Below are positions 53,843 through 62,214 of a stretch of 64,000 nucleotides of DNA, in pieces. Made by a program: the position numbers and the translations under genes. The notes under the pieces were generated by a model, which ran no database searches, was not told the DNA's origin, and was given only the letters and a program-made list of their open reading frames with translations. The stretch is from a virus. The stretch spans positions 1-64,000 of the IMG/VR virus record IMGVR_UViG_3300035698_004085; one strand, written 5' to 3'. Positions within the stretch are counted from its first letter, which is position 1. The number at the start of each line of letters is the position of its first letter.

Positions 53843-54268
53843 ATGACAGCCAGATTAATATTTCAAATAGGTTTTACCAAGAATCGGAAAATGTCTCAGT
53901 CAATTAAGGCATTACTGAACGATGAGGAAGTTAGTTGGTCAACCGATGACGGAAAATATTTAACAAGTAACAAAGATCGCGTTTATAAGAATACTATTTG
54001 GCACATGGCTGATCGTGAATTAGCTCCTGACGATGTTTTAAAAATAGAGGTTAAGACTTATTTGACAGGAGTTGGTAAAGACGAGGAGAGAACGTATACA
54101 GCGTTTTATTATGCTGATGAAGATTCTCCAGTTAGGGAACACAACGTTAAGGGAGTTGGTCATAAAGGTTATCCGCTTCTCAAGGGTAGGTTTCAAGAGG
54201 TTGCAGCGGTTTATGAAGAGGATAAAAGATTGGGCGAAATACAAGACTTTATAAATAGGGAGTTTTAA
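53843..54268 (+). CDS. Hypothetical protein, 141 residues
   Basis: Starts two bases after the previous stop. The sequence (MTARLIFQIGFTKNRKMSQS, then EDSPVREHNVKGVGHKGYPL) shows alternating strands and charged loops with no recognised domain. It sits between DUF3310 and ThyX-like genes and is co-transcribed. Function unknown. Confidence 0.6.
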   Translation: MTARLIFQIGFTKNRKMSQSIKALLNDEEVSWSTDDGKYLTSNKDRVYKNTIWHMADRELAPDDVLKIEVKTYLTGVGKDEERTYTAFYYADEDSPVREHNVKGVGHKGYPLLKGRFQEVAAVYEEDKRLGEIQDFINREF

Positions 54269-54280
54269 GAGGAGTAAATT

Positions 54281-54868
54281 TTGAAAGTAAGCTTTGAAAG
54301 ACTAACTGAACCTAGTATGATGTTGGCAGCTATGCGTACAACTCAAGGTAAAGACATGTTTAAAAAGAAGGACCCTGAACTGGAGACTTACTATAAGATG
54401 CTTTTAAGCGAGCATTCGACAAGTAGGGTTATGAAATATAGGGTTTATATCGAGGATATTCCTTATTATGTCTCTACTCATTTGGTTAGGCACTCTATTG
54501 GAGTTGATCACTATGTTTTGAGCCAGAGAGACGATGATGGAACAATGGAGATAACGGAGAGAGATAGTTATCCTCAAGGGAAGCTCCTCAACATGGTTAT
54601 GGACTTGAATGCACAAGCTATGATTTCAATAGCAAGAAAACGTCTGTGTCACAATGCTCATAAAACCGCTCAAGATGTTATTAAGAAATTAAAATGTAGT
54701 TTAAGGTATGACGGAGACGAATATGATAGAGTTCTTGGTAATTTGCTGATGCGACCTTGTTCTTGGTTTATGGGTTATTGTTCTGAGCCAAAGGGTTGTG
54801 GGAGAGTTCCAGGAGTTAAAAAACTCTCAGATATTCATATGAAAGCATTGGAGGTGCCAGATGAATAG
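54281..54868 (+). CDS. ThyX-like protein
   Basis: 195 residues. The segment HSTSRVMKYRVYIEDIPYYV, then HLVRHSIGVDHYVLSQRDDD and a later NAQAMISIARKRLC, matches the arrangement of flavin-dependent thymidylate synthase (ThyX)-like phage proteins: RH, then S and R close together. The canonical RHRxxSxNExSxR motif is altered (the spacing between RH and S/R is one residue longer and the Glu is missing), so activity as a true thymidylate synthase is uncertain. It ends with a Cys-rich CSWFMGYC...GCG segment. AAGAGGAG precedes the TTG start. Confidence 0.5.
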   Translation: MKVSFERLTEPSMMLAAMRTTQGKDMFKKKDPELETYYKMLLSEHSTSRVMKYRVYIEDIPYYVSTHLVRHSIGVDHYVLSQRDDDGTMEITERDSYPQGKLLNMVMDLNAQAMISIARKRLCHNAHKTAQDVIKKLKCSLRYDGDEYDRVLGNLLMRPCSWFMGYCSEPKGCGRVPGVKKLSDIHMKALEVPDE

Positions 54869-55064
54869 AGATAAAAGCTATGATGAGGGATATGACGATG
54901 GTTACGATGAGGGGCAAAAAGAGTTCTTTAATGATAACACTGGCGGCGTAATTGGTTTGGCTGAGCTGTTAAAAGAGTATGTCGGCTTAAGCTCATATAA
55001 GTTAGATGAACTAGCTGAAGAATTGTTTATTGCTTTTGACGGAAAACTAGGAAAGCTTAAATAG
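54861..55064 (+). CDS. Small acidic protein, 67 residues
   Basis: Overlaps the ThyX-like gene by 8 bases and ends one base before the helicase start. Begins with repeated YDEGYDDGYDEGQ, then helices (LAELLKEYVG, LDELAEELFIAF). No family recognised. The overlap suggests translational coupling. Confidence 0.6.
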   Translation: MNRDKSYDEGYDDGYDEGQKEFFNDNTGGVIGLAELLKEYVGLSSYKLDELAEELFIAFDGKLGKLK

Positions 55065-57938
55065 ATGATTGCACTAGAATCGCATGGAGATAAATTTGTG
55101 GTATCTTTAGATAAGAACCATGAGTATTATACTCGTGCGTATATAGCAATGAGGTCTTTGTTAACTGTCCAAGAATTGCCCAACGATAAATGGGCAATGG
55201 GCTATGATGATCTAGTTTCGTTTAAGAGCAAATTAGATTCTCTTGGCTTAGTTGACGGACGAACGATGAATGAAAGCGCTTTACAACTTGCTTCTCAATA
55301 TCAAGCTCTTCAAAAACGAAATGAAGATATTAAAAATGGAGTGCATAACGAGTATATAGAGTCTTTGATAAAAGGTAAGTTGAAGACAACTCCTTATAAG
55401 GATCAAGTAACAGGAATCTCCTATTTAGTCAATAATAGAAGAGCGGGAATGTTCTCAAGCATGGGAATTGGGAAAGCTCAGCCTCTTGATGCTAAAATTC
55501 TTACTCCTACGGGTTGGAAGCTTATGGGGCAGATGAAGGTCAAGGATAGAGTTATAAACTCAAAGGGTAAGATCTCTAGGGTAACGGGAGTATTTCCTCA
55601 AGGAATTAAAGCTATTTATAGAGTTACTTTTACGGATGGGTCAAGTACGGAATGCTGTGAAGACCATTTGTGGAAGGTTCAGACTCCTAGAGAGAGGGCG
55701 AGTGGGTATCCTTCGCGTATCATTCCGCTTAAAGACTTTAAAGATGATTTGGTTTATGGTAGTGGTAATAGAAAGCGCTTTATTCCTATAGTTAACCCTG
55801 TAGATTTTGTTGAGAAACAGAAATTACCTTTACACCCTTACGTTTTAGGGTGCTTACTGGGAGATGGAGGGTTGTCTACTGAAAGTAGGGTGGGGTTTAC
55901 TTCTATAGACCGTGAGATTATTGATGCTATTAATAGTTTTCTTCCAGATAACCACTCTTTAAAGTTTAGGAAGGGTACTGAGTGTGATTATGCGATTACT
56001 CGTGACGATGTTAGGAAAAAGGGTGGTAATTTTGTTTTATCTGCTTTGCGGCTCTTATCTTTGCACGGAGTAAAGTCTGATACAAAGTTCATACCTGATA
56101 TGTATAAATTTAGTTCAGTTTCTTCTAGGATGTCTTTGTTGCAAGGATTGTTAGACACAGACGGAAGTGTTTCTGTTAATTCTTGTATTGAGTATACTTC
56201 AGTGTCTGAGAGACTGGCAGATGGTGTGTCTTTTCTTGTTAGATCTCTGGGCGGAAAAGCTACTAAGAATTCTAGGATTCCTACGTTTACGTATAAGGGC
56301 ATAAAGAAGAAGAGGGCTTACCGCATACATATATCGATGGCTGGGTATTTTCCGCCGTTTAAGCTTTCCCGTAAGGCTGAGGCATGGAGTCCGAGAACTA
56401 AGTATCCACCAGCTAGAGCTTTTAAATCTGTTGAATTTGTGGGTAGAAAAGAAGCTCAGTGTATTTCAGTAGATGCAAAGGATCATTTGTATGTTACTGA
56501 TGACTTCATTTTGACTCATAATACGATTCAGGCTTTGGGATCTGTTGTTTCTTTAAGCGATGAAGTTAAAAAGACTTTGGTAATTGCTCCAAAAAGCGTG
56601 CTATCTGGGTTTGCTAATGAGATTGAAAAGCATACGTATCTCAGCTCTATTACTATTCCTCCAGGAAGAAAGCCTAGCTTAAAGTTCTTACAGGATAATA
56701 AGCACGGTAATTGGGATATGCTTTTAGTACACCCTGAAAACCTTATTGGATCGTCTAAAAGAGAAACGTATGGAGACATTACAAAACTTTTAAAGACTAT
56801 GCGTTTTGATATGGTAATTGTAGATGAGTTCCACCAATATAAGAATCTTTCAGCCAAGAGAACTAAATGCGTTTTATCATTATTAGCAGAACTCCGAGAT
56901 AATAAAAAACAATTACCAAGAGCTGTATTAATGACTGGTACTCCTGTTTCTGAATCTCCATTAAATGCCTATACTGTCTTACATATTTTAAGTACAGATG
57001 TTTTACCGCACGTTGATAGGTTTGAGAATTACTTTACGATTAAGGATTCTTTTGATATTCGGCAGAAGAATAAGAGGACTGGAAGATTTCAGACAATAAC
57101 TGTTCAGAAGGTAAAAGGGTATAAAAATCTAGGCGAACTCAAGCAACGGCTAGAAAGAGTCTCTATCAGGCGCACTAAGGATGATATGGAGGGCTTCCCA
57201 GACCAAGTGTTTACTACTAGGTCAGTAGAGCTTAAAGGCAATCAGAAGGCTCTTTATAAGACGGTATGCGGAGAAGTAGTTGAGTCTTTATCTCAGTCGA
57301 GTAAGATCAATCTCACCAATTTCTTTTCTTCAGCTAGTGCGGTTAGGCTTAGGCAGCTTTTAAACCATCCTCAATTTTTGGATGAAAAAGGAACTTCTGC
57401 TAAGTATGATGAAATTGATATTATTTTAGAAGAGCTTTTTTCAGATCCTGAACAGAAAGTTGTGTTATGGACTGAATATAGAAAAGCGGTTGATCTTATT
57501 TATGATCGGTGGAACGAGAAATATGGAGTAGTTAAGCTCTATGGTGGAGTTGACATTACTAACGAACTAGCCAATTCTTTTGAGTCAGATGGTGGTCCAA
57601 GGATTGCGGCTTCGATTGCCGCCAAAGTAGGGACAGGGGTTGACTTTTTAGCAAGGGCAAGAACTGCTATTTATATTGATAGACCTTATTCGTTTACGCA
57701 GTATAAACAGTCAATTGACCGGATTCATAGGAGAGTAAAAACGACTGGAGAACTTTCTAAGCTAGACAGGATAAGATCTCAACCAGCGACTATTATTTAT
57801 CTTGACGTTCCTGACTCAATAGACGAGCTGGTTAAGGTAAAGTTATACGGTAAGCAAGAAGTGGCTGACGCTTTAACGATTGAAGATAGTAAGTTAGTAA
57901 CTATGGGTAAGTCTGCTCTATTAAGGTATTTGAGGTAA
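55065..57938 (+). CDS. SNF2-type helicase containing a class 3 intein
   Basis: The precursor is 957 residues; removing the intein (138-486) leaves 608. Joined motifs: GMFSSMGIGK/TIQALG (Walker A), MVIVDEFHQYKN (Walker B, DExH), MTGTPVSESP (motif III), YRKAVDLIYDRW and DRIHRRVKTTG (motif VI). These are the helicase core of SNF2/SF2 ATP-dependent translocases, which in phages are linked to recombination and replication restart. The start follows the previous stop directly. No nuclease domain is visible. Confidence 0.85.
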   Translation: MIALESHGDKFVVSLDKNHEYYTRAYIAMRSLLTVQELPNDKWAMGYDDLVSFKSKLDSLGLVDGRTMNESALQLASQYQALQKRNEDIKNGVHNEYIESLIKGKLKTTPYKDQVTGISYLVNNRRAGMFSSMGIGKAQPLDAKILTPTGWKLMGQMKVKDRVINSKGKISRVTGVFPQGIKAIYRVTFTDGSSTECCEDHLWKVQTPRERASGYPSRIIPLKDFKDDLVYGSGNRKRFIPIVNPVDFVEKQKLPLHPYVLGCLLGDGGLSTESRVGFTSIDREIIDAINSFLPDNHSLKFRKGTECDYAITRDDVRKKGGNFVLSALRLLSLHGVKSDTKFIPDMYKFSSVSSRMSLLQGLLDTDGSVSVNSCIEYTSVSERLADGVSFLVRSLGGKATKNSRIPTFTYKGIKKKRAYRIHISMAGYFPPFKLSRKAEAWSPRTKYPPARAFKSVEFVGRKEAQCISVDAKDHLYVTDDFILTHNTIQALGSVVSLSDEVKKTLVIAPKSVLSGFANEIEKHTYLSSITIPPGRKPSLKFLQDNKHGNWDMLLVHPENLIGSSKRETYGDITKLLKTMRFDMVIVDEFHQYKNLSAKRTKCVLSLLAELRDNKKQLPRAVLMTGTPVSESPLNAYTVLHILSTDVLPHVDRFENYFTIKDSFDIRQKNKRTGRFQTITVQKVKGYKNLGELKQRLERVSIRRTKDDMEGFPDQVFTTRSVELKGNQKALYKTVCGEVVESLSQSSKINLTNFFSSASAVRLRQLLNHPQFLDEKGTSAKYDEIDIILEELFSDPEQKVVLWTEYRKAVDLIYDRWNEKYGVVKLYGGVDITNELANSFESDGGPRIAASIAAKVGTGVDFLARARTAIYIDRPYSFTQYKQSIDRIHRRVKTTGELSKLDRIRSQPATIIYLDVPDSIDELVKVKLYGKQEVADALTIEDSKLVTMGKSALLRYLR
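55476..56522 (+). mobile_element. Class 3 intein in helicase Walker A motif
   Basis: 349 residues from Ala1 (AQPLDAKILTPTGWKLMG) to Asn of LTHN, followed by Thr+1. It lacks Cys/Ser at position 1, but shows the class 3 set: Trp in block B (EDHLWKV), Cys at the start of block F (AQCISVD), and Thr in block G (LTHN). The endonuclease has LAGLIDADG-type blocks LGCLLGDGG and LLQGLLDTDG. Insertion between GIGK and T destroys the ATP-binding site unless spliced. Confidence 0.9.
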
Positions 57939-57941
57939 TAC

Positions 57942-59027
57942 ATGGTAGATATAACGATGTTGTTGGGTAAGTCTAGCGCCGCCGATATTAATAGAAAGCT
58001 AACAAGAGACGAGGAGAACTATCTTATCAGAATATCAAGGAAGTTTTGGAGCTATTTTGGGTATACGGGATTGCTAGACCCTTGGCATGATGAGCCTAGA
58101 CCTTTTTTGAAAAGTTCTTCTAAAAAACTTTCTGAAACCCTTAAGTTTTCAGAAGTGGAAGATATAAGCTTGTCAGCCTACTGTATAATTATGTTGACTT
58201 TGGCTCCCTATACAAGGTTTAGCACTGTTGGTCAATGGTTTTCTAATTCTGTTGATGGAACTTGGGTAAAAAAACTGAGAAAGCATGCTGGTTCTATGGA
58301 TATGATGGATGAGCTGTCTTATTTGCTTTTGATTTTTATGGAGCTTCAGATTGAGCATAGTGGTAAGGCTTCATTATCCAGGAGCAGTATTGTAAAAGAT
58401 AGATATGCAGGAAAAGTAAAAGGAAAGGCTAAAACGGAGAAGTATTTAGAAGCTTATCACGGAATGGTTGATAGGGTTTCTCAACTGCAGAGTAAGGATA
58501 TTGATCCTGAGTTATGGCTTAGGGCAAAGTTTAAGAAAGCGATTGAGGCTTTTCCTGATAAGCAGGTTCCTCTTAGAACAATAACTAATTTGAACGGACT
58601 AGAGCCAAACATTCAACAGCTTCAGGCGCAAGCTCATGATCCTTGGAGAGAGCTTAGAGGGTTGTTAGGCTTGTCTTTTGAGTGTGAGTTTCCTGATGGT
58701 TACATTCCTAAGGGCTGGGGCGTTTCTTCGGACGATAGAGACGATGTTAAGAGAATAACTAAGATTTTGGGAGATGGGTATTACTATTATGAGGATGGGA
58801 CGCAACGTAGAGGAAAGCGTCATTATGCTTCAAATAGTTATTTTGTGATTAAGTGTGACCCTGAGAACTTTCATTTATTTAGAGATAAGTGGTTTGATCC
58901 GAGGTATTTGGCTGAGTCTCCAACTTGGATGGAGTACAATACTTACGCATCAAAACCTGGATTGTGGGATGAAAAAGGTGCATCAACAAACGGACGCGGT
59001 AAGTCGGTTAAATGGAGGAAGAAATAA
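57942..59027 (+). CDS. Hypothetical protein in replication block
   Basis: 361 residues. Helical N-terminal half (LTRDEENYLIRISRKFW) and a C-terminal segment with SYFVIKCDPENFHLFRDKWF. There is a basic linker (KGKAKTEKYLEAYHGM). No motif of a known enzyme is visible. It sits between the SNF2 helicase and Nudix genes and its stop overlaps the next ATG (TAATG). A role in replication or transcription control can only be guessed. Confidence 0.55.
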   Translation: MVDITMLLGKSSAADINRKLTRDEENYLIRISRKFWSYFGYTGLLDPWHDEPRPFLKSSSKKLSETLKFSEVEDISLSAYCIIMLTLAPYTRFSTVGQWFSNSVDGTWVKKLRKHAGSMDMMDELSYLLLIFMELQIEHSGKASLSRSSIVKDRYAGKVKGKAKTEKYLEAYHGMVDRVSQLQSKDIDPELWLRAKFKKAIEAFPDKQVPLRTITNLNGLEPNIQQLQAQAHDPWRELRGLLGLSFECEFPDGYIPKGWGVSSDDRDDVKRITKILGDGYYYYEDGTQRRGKRHYASNSYFVIKCDPENFHLFRDKWFDPRYLAESPTWMEYNTYASKPGLWDEKGASTNGRGKSVKWRKK

Positions 59028-59710
59028 TGGATGATGCTAAAAAGCATGAAAGAGTTTTAGTAATTGGAGAAGATCTTATGTACGGGTTTGGAAAGACTCT
59101 TGAGGCTGCTTTTCCTTTTTCAAAAGTTTGGGAGAGTGAGCAAGATTTACAGTGGCTAGACTATTGTTTGGGGCAAGCTTGTTTTATGCCAAGAGGGTTG
59201 GTTGAGGAGAATCCTAAGTACAAACAGCTTATTCCTTATATCGTCGTAAAGTCTGGTAACAAGATTTTGTCTTATGAGCGTGCTGGGGCAGAAGAAAGAC
59301 TGTCTGGTAAAGTTTCTGTAGGAATTGGAGGTCATGTTAACCTTGAAGACTTTTTTGAAGGTAGAAGTCGGTTTGCTCCAGAAGGAAATCTGTACATTTT
59401 AGAGAATGCTGCGGATCGTGAAATTAATGAGGAGCTTGGACTTGACCAGCTTTCTAGATCTTCTCAACTTAGGTGTATGGCGGGACTTAGCAATCCTAGC
59501 GGAATTCTGTTTGTTGGTGATGGTGACATGGTTAATGCTGTACATCTTGGAGTAGTCTATCAAGTGAGTCTGGGCGCTGAGGTTGAGTCAGACTGGTTAG
59601 CAATTAGAGATGAAGGTATTAATACTGTTTGGAGAACTAAAGAAGAGTTGTTGGAAATTGATGATCGACTTGAAACTTGGTCTAGTGTAGTGGTGAGAGA
59701 ATGTCTTTAA
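59027..59710 (+). CDS. Nudix-family hydrolase-like protein
   Basis: 227 residues from ATG 59027 (GGAGG eight bases upstream; the in-frame ATG at 59012 would include that site). A Nudix box is visible but split: GIGGHVNLED, then about 20 extra residues, then ENAADREINEELGL. The catalytic REINEEL residues are intact. The preceding ERLSGKVSVGIGGH resembles a Nudix subgroup called predicted phosphoesterases. Such proteins hydrolyse nucleoside-diphosphate derivatives, so a nucleotide-cleaning or signalling role is likely. It overlaps the next gene by 10 bases. Confidence 0.75.
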   Translation: MDDAKKHERVLVIGEDLMYGFGKTLEAAFPFSKVWESEQDLQWLDYCLGQACFMPRGLVEENPKYKQLIPYIVVKSGNKILSYERAGAEERLSGKVSVGIGGHVNLEDFFEGRSRFAPEGNLYILENAADREINEELGLDQLSRSSQLRCMAGLSNPSGILFVGDGDMVNAVHLGVVYQVSLGAEVESDWLAIRDEGINTVWRTKEELLEIDDRLETWSSVVVRECL

Positions 59711-60465
59711 GAGGTGAGATTATAGGTTCTTGCGAGCTAGGCTGTATTGATGGTTTTGTTAAGGGGTTGCACCCTTGCGAGTGCATGAAGAAGTTTAGAG
59801 CGTATAACCGAATGGTTTCTACAGGTTTTAGCAAGGGCACTTTAGACCTTATCAACTCTGAGAATTATCAGGATCTTGTGTATGAGTCTGGTGAGGACTT
59901 TGTTAAATTCTATTTAGCTGATTTGTACATGACTGAGGAAAGGGGTTTGTCTTTATTTGTTTATTCTAGGGATAGAGGGCGCGGTAAAACTACCCTGGCT
60001 CATCAGATCATTTTTGAGGCTGTAAAGTTGTTTTCTGAGGACGAGAATTATAAGTCAACTCGTACTTATGCTTTTGAGCATGTGGATTCTTTCTTATCTA
60101 GTTTTTCAACTCAGAAGAAAAAGAATGAGGTTTCTCCATTATGGCAAAGTACTTGGTATGTTTTAGACGATTTAGGACATGAGGACCGAACGGCTAAGTG
60201 GAAAAAAGGAATTCTGTTAGATTCTATACAACGAATGCTGCATTATCGGAGAGACTTGGGATTGCCTACTATAATAACTTCAAATTACGCTCCAGGTGAC
60301 TTGTCGTCTCTCTATGAAAGAGAAGTTGATTCTCTGTTGGAAATACAAGTTGATGGAGTTCTTGGTGGTGAAAGATTTAGATCTGTTCATGTAGGTGGAG
60401 CAGAAGATTTTAGACTTCAAACGCAGAATAGCGCGTGGAGCGGGATGGAGAAAACTAATGATTAA
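59701..60465 (+). CDS. DnaC-like helicase loader ATPase
   Basis: 254 residues. The N-terminus has a Cys cluster (CELGCIDG, HPCEC) suited to zinc. The AAA+ core has Walker A RDRGRGKTTLA, Walker B WYVLDDLG and sensor I TIITSNY. DnaC/IstB proteins load the replicative helicase on DNA; the DnaB-like gene follows two genes later, supporting this role. Confidence 0.8.
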   Translation: MSLRGEIIGSCELGCIDGFVKGLHPCECMKKFRAYNRMVSTGFSKGTLDLINSENYQDLVYESGEDFVKFYLADLYMTEERGLSLFVYSRDRGRGKTTLAHQIIFEAVKLFSEDENYKSTRTYAFEHVDSFLSSFSTQKKKNEVSPLWQSTWYVLDDLGHEDRTAKWKKGILLDSIQRMLHYRRDLGLPTIITSNYAPGDLSSLYEREVDSLLEIQVDGVLGGERFRSVHVGGAEDFRLQTQNSAWSGMEKTND

Positions 60466-60823
60466 AGCTTATATTTGTCATCCATATGCTAATGACCCAA
60501 AGGGGAATATTGAAAAGGTTACAGAGATTGTAAAAGAGTTTGCAGCTCTGTCTATTGACCAGCTTAAGAATGGTACTATAACTAGCGCTGAGACTCATCT
60601 TAACCGAGAGTTTGTTGTCGTACCTATCGTTCCTTTATTTGCTTTTCCTCCGTTCATGAGTGAAGACGGCGATGTTGATAGAGAGATTGCTTTAGCATTT
60701 TGCCTAGCTCTTCTTGAAGGATGTGATGAAATTTGGGTATGCTCCAAAGACATTACTTCAGGAATGCAACTAGAGATTAGTAAAGCGGCTGAATGGGGCA
60801 TTAAAATAGTGTGGAAGTCTTAA
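60458..60823 (+). CDS. DUF4406-like/nucleoside deoxyribosyltransferase-like protein
   Basis: 121 residues from ATG 60458, overlapping the previous gene by 8 bases. AYICHPYANDPKGNIEKV at the start, FAFPPFM, and CLALLEGCDEIWVCSKDITS with GMQLEISKAAEWG at the end follow the pattern of small DUF4406/2-deoxyribosyltransferase-like proteins (the YICHPY, the DREIAL, and the GMQLEI blocks). A role in nucleotide modification or salvage is probable; the substrate is unknown. Confidence 0.65.
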   Translation: MIKAYICHPYANDPKGNIEKVTEIVKEFAALSIDQLKNGTITSAETHLNREFVVVPIVPLFAFPPFMSEDGDVDREIALAFCLALLEGCDEIWVCSKDITSGMQLEISKAAEWGIKIVWKS

Positions 60824-62170
60824 ATGAATCTTAGCGTAAACGTAGAGGCTGAATTCTTAGCAGCCATTTTACAAGGGCACTCTTTAGATTCTGATCTTCT
60901 TTCAAAAGTAGATTTTGGATACTTTTCTGTGGATTCTTATAAATGGCTGGTTAAACAGCTCAAGGCTCGTAAATGGCAACCAATCGCTTATGACTACCTT
61001 GACCAGATTTTGATAGATAACGTTAAAGAGGCTGAGAAACAGACGTTATACAGACAACAAATATATGCGTTATACCAAAAAGAGATAACGTTTTTAAAAG
61101 ATGCTGAAATCAAATTTAAGGCTTTTACTGCTTATTCTTGCATTAAGTCAGCTATTAAGGACTCTTTTGAAGCTCACGAGAAGTCAGGTAGAACAGACTA
61201 TCTAGTAAAAGACATTATGGAGGCTACTAGAGAAGCTCATAGCTTAATTCACGAAGATGGCTTAAAGGTTATTGACTATGCTGAAGACTACGATTCTAGG
61301 ATGTCTAAAAGAGTGAGCGAGCGTGACAACCCTGATTTATCTCCAGTTGTCTTAACCGGGATTAAAGGACTTGACGATCAGTTTAAGATCAAGCCTGGGA
61401 TGATTGTTGACTTCTTAGCGCCTTTCAAGCGGTATAAGTCTATTATCCTAAATAATATGGGCTTTTCATCTTTGTTACAGGGGTTTAACGTTGTTCATGT
61501 TATTTATGAGAACACTATTGCTCTAACAACTGATAGGTATGACTCATTATTCTCAGAGCTTTCCTTCGATAGACTTGTTGGAATGTATTTGTCTCCAGAG
61601 GAGAAGAAAAGTCTAGATAGTCAAATGCATTGGATAGGAAAGTGGGACGCTCGATTAAAGGTTATCAAATGCACTGCTAATAAAACGAATTTAGAGCAAG
61701 TAGCTGAGAAGATAGAGAAGTTACAAGTTACTGACAACTTTGTTCCAAACGTTATTGTTCTTGACTATCTAAATCTTGTAGCTCCTGTCCTCCATTCTAT
61801 TAAAGAAGAGCGTTTAAGACAGGCAGCTGCTGCTTGGGACGCTAAAGCGCTAATAGACCATTTCAATGTTCCTATGTTCACGGCTACTCAAGCTAAAATG
61901 GAAGCTAATAAAGTTGACAGAATGGACAGTACCCACAGAGGAAAAGCCATTGATATTTCTCAAGCGGTGAACTTGTCTATTGCTCTTGATCAAACCAAAG
62001 AAGAGCGTGCTGAAGGTCGATTAGTGCTCAGTCCTCATATCTACCGTGAAGGAAAAATTGTAAATTCTGAAATAGTAGTGAACACTGCGTTAGAACGCAT
62101 GGCGATTTCAAGGAGCTATAAGCCCTTGTGGGACAGGGCATTTGAGAGGTACGGGTACCTAACTAATTAA
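60824..62170 (+). CDS. DnaB-like replicative helicase
   Basis: 448 residues following the previous stop directly. The N-terminal helical domain (VEAEFLAAILQGHS) is DnaB-like. The RecA core starts with GIKGLDDQFKIKPGM, then a Walker A-like APFKRYKS that lacks the usual GK[ST] Gly, then VIYENT, Walker B VIVLDYLNLV and MFTATQAKMEANK. The altered P-loop still keeps Lys-Ser. With the loader and primase next to it, this is the replication helicase of the phage. Confidence 0.75.
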   Translation: MNLSVNVEAEFLAAILQGHSLDSDLLSKVDFGYFSVDSYKWLVKQLKARKWQPIAYDYLDQILIDNVKEAEKQTLYRQQIYALYQKEITFLKDAEIKFKAFTAYSCIKSAIKDSFEAHEKSGRTDYLVKDIMEATREAHSLIHEDGLKVIDYAEDYDSRMSKRVSERDNPDLSPVVLTGIKGLDDQFKIKPGMIVDFLAPFKRYKSIILNNMGFSSLLQGFNVVHVIYENTIALTTDRYDSLFSELSFDRLVGMYLSPEEKKSLDSQMHWIGKWDARLKVIKCTANKTNLEQVAEKIEKLQVTDNFVPNVIVLDYLNLVAPVLHSIKEERLRQAAAAWDAKALIDHFNVPMFTATQAKMEANKVDRMDSTHRGKAIDISQAVNLSIALDQTKEERAEGRLVLSPHIYREGKIVNSEIVVNTALERMAISRSYKPLWDRAFERYGYLTN

Positions 62171-62175
62171 TTATC

Positions 62176-62204
62176 TTGACATTTTAGATTGTTTATGTTA
62201 TAAG
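62176..62204 (+). promoter_or_regulatory. Sigma70-type promoter candidate for primase
   Basis: TTGACA (62176-62181), 17 bases, TATAAG (62199-62204). The expected transcription start near 62211 lies about four bases before the ATG at 62215, which has no Shine-Dalgarno sequence, so the message may be leaderless. Confidence 0.65.
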
Positions 62205-62214
62205 TGTATGAATT

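Noticed and set aside
55476-56522. Class 2 (KlbA-like) intein because of Ala1
   Set aside because: Class 2 inteins use Cys+1; here +1 is Thr and the Trp/Cys/Thr set of class 3 is present.
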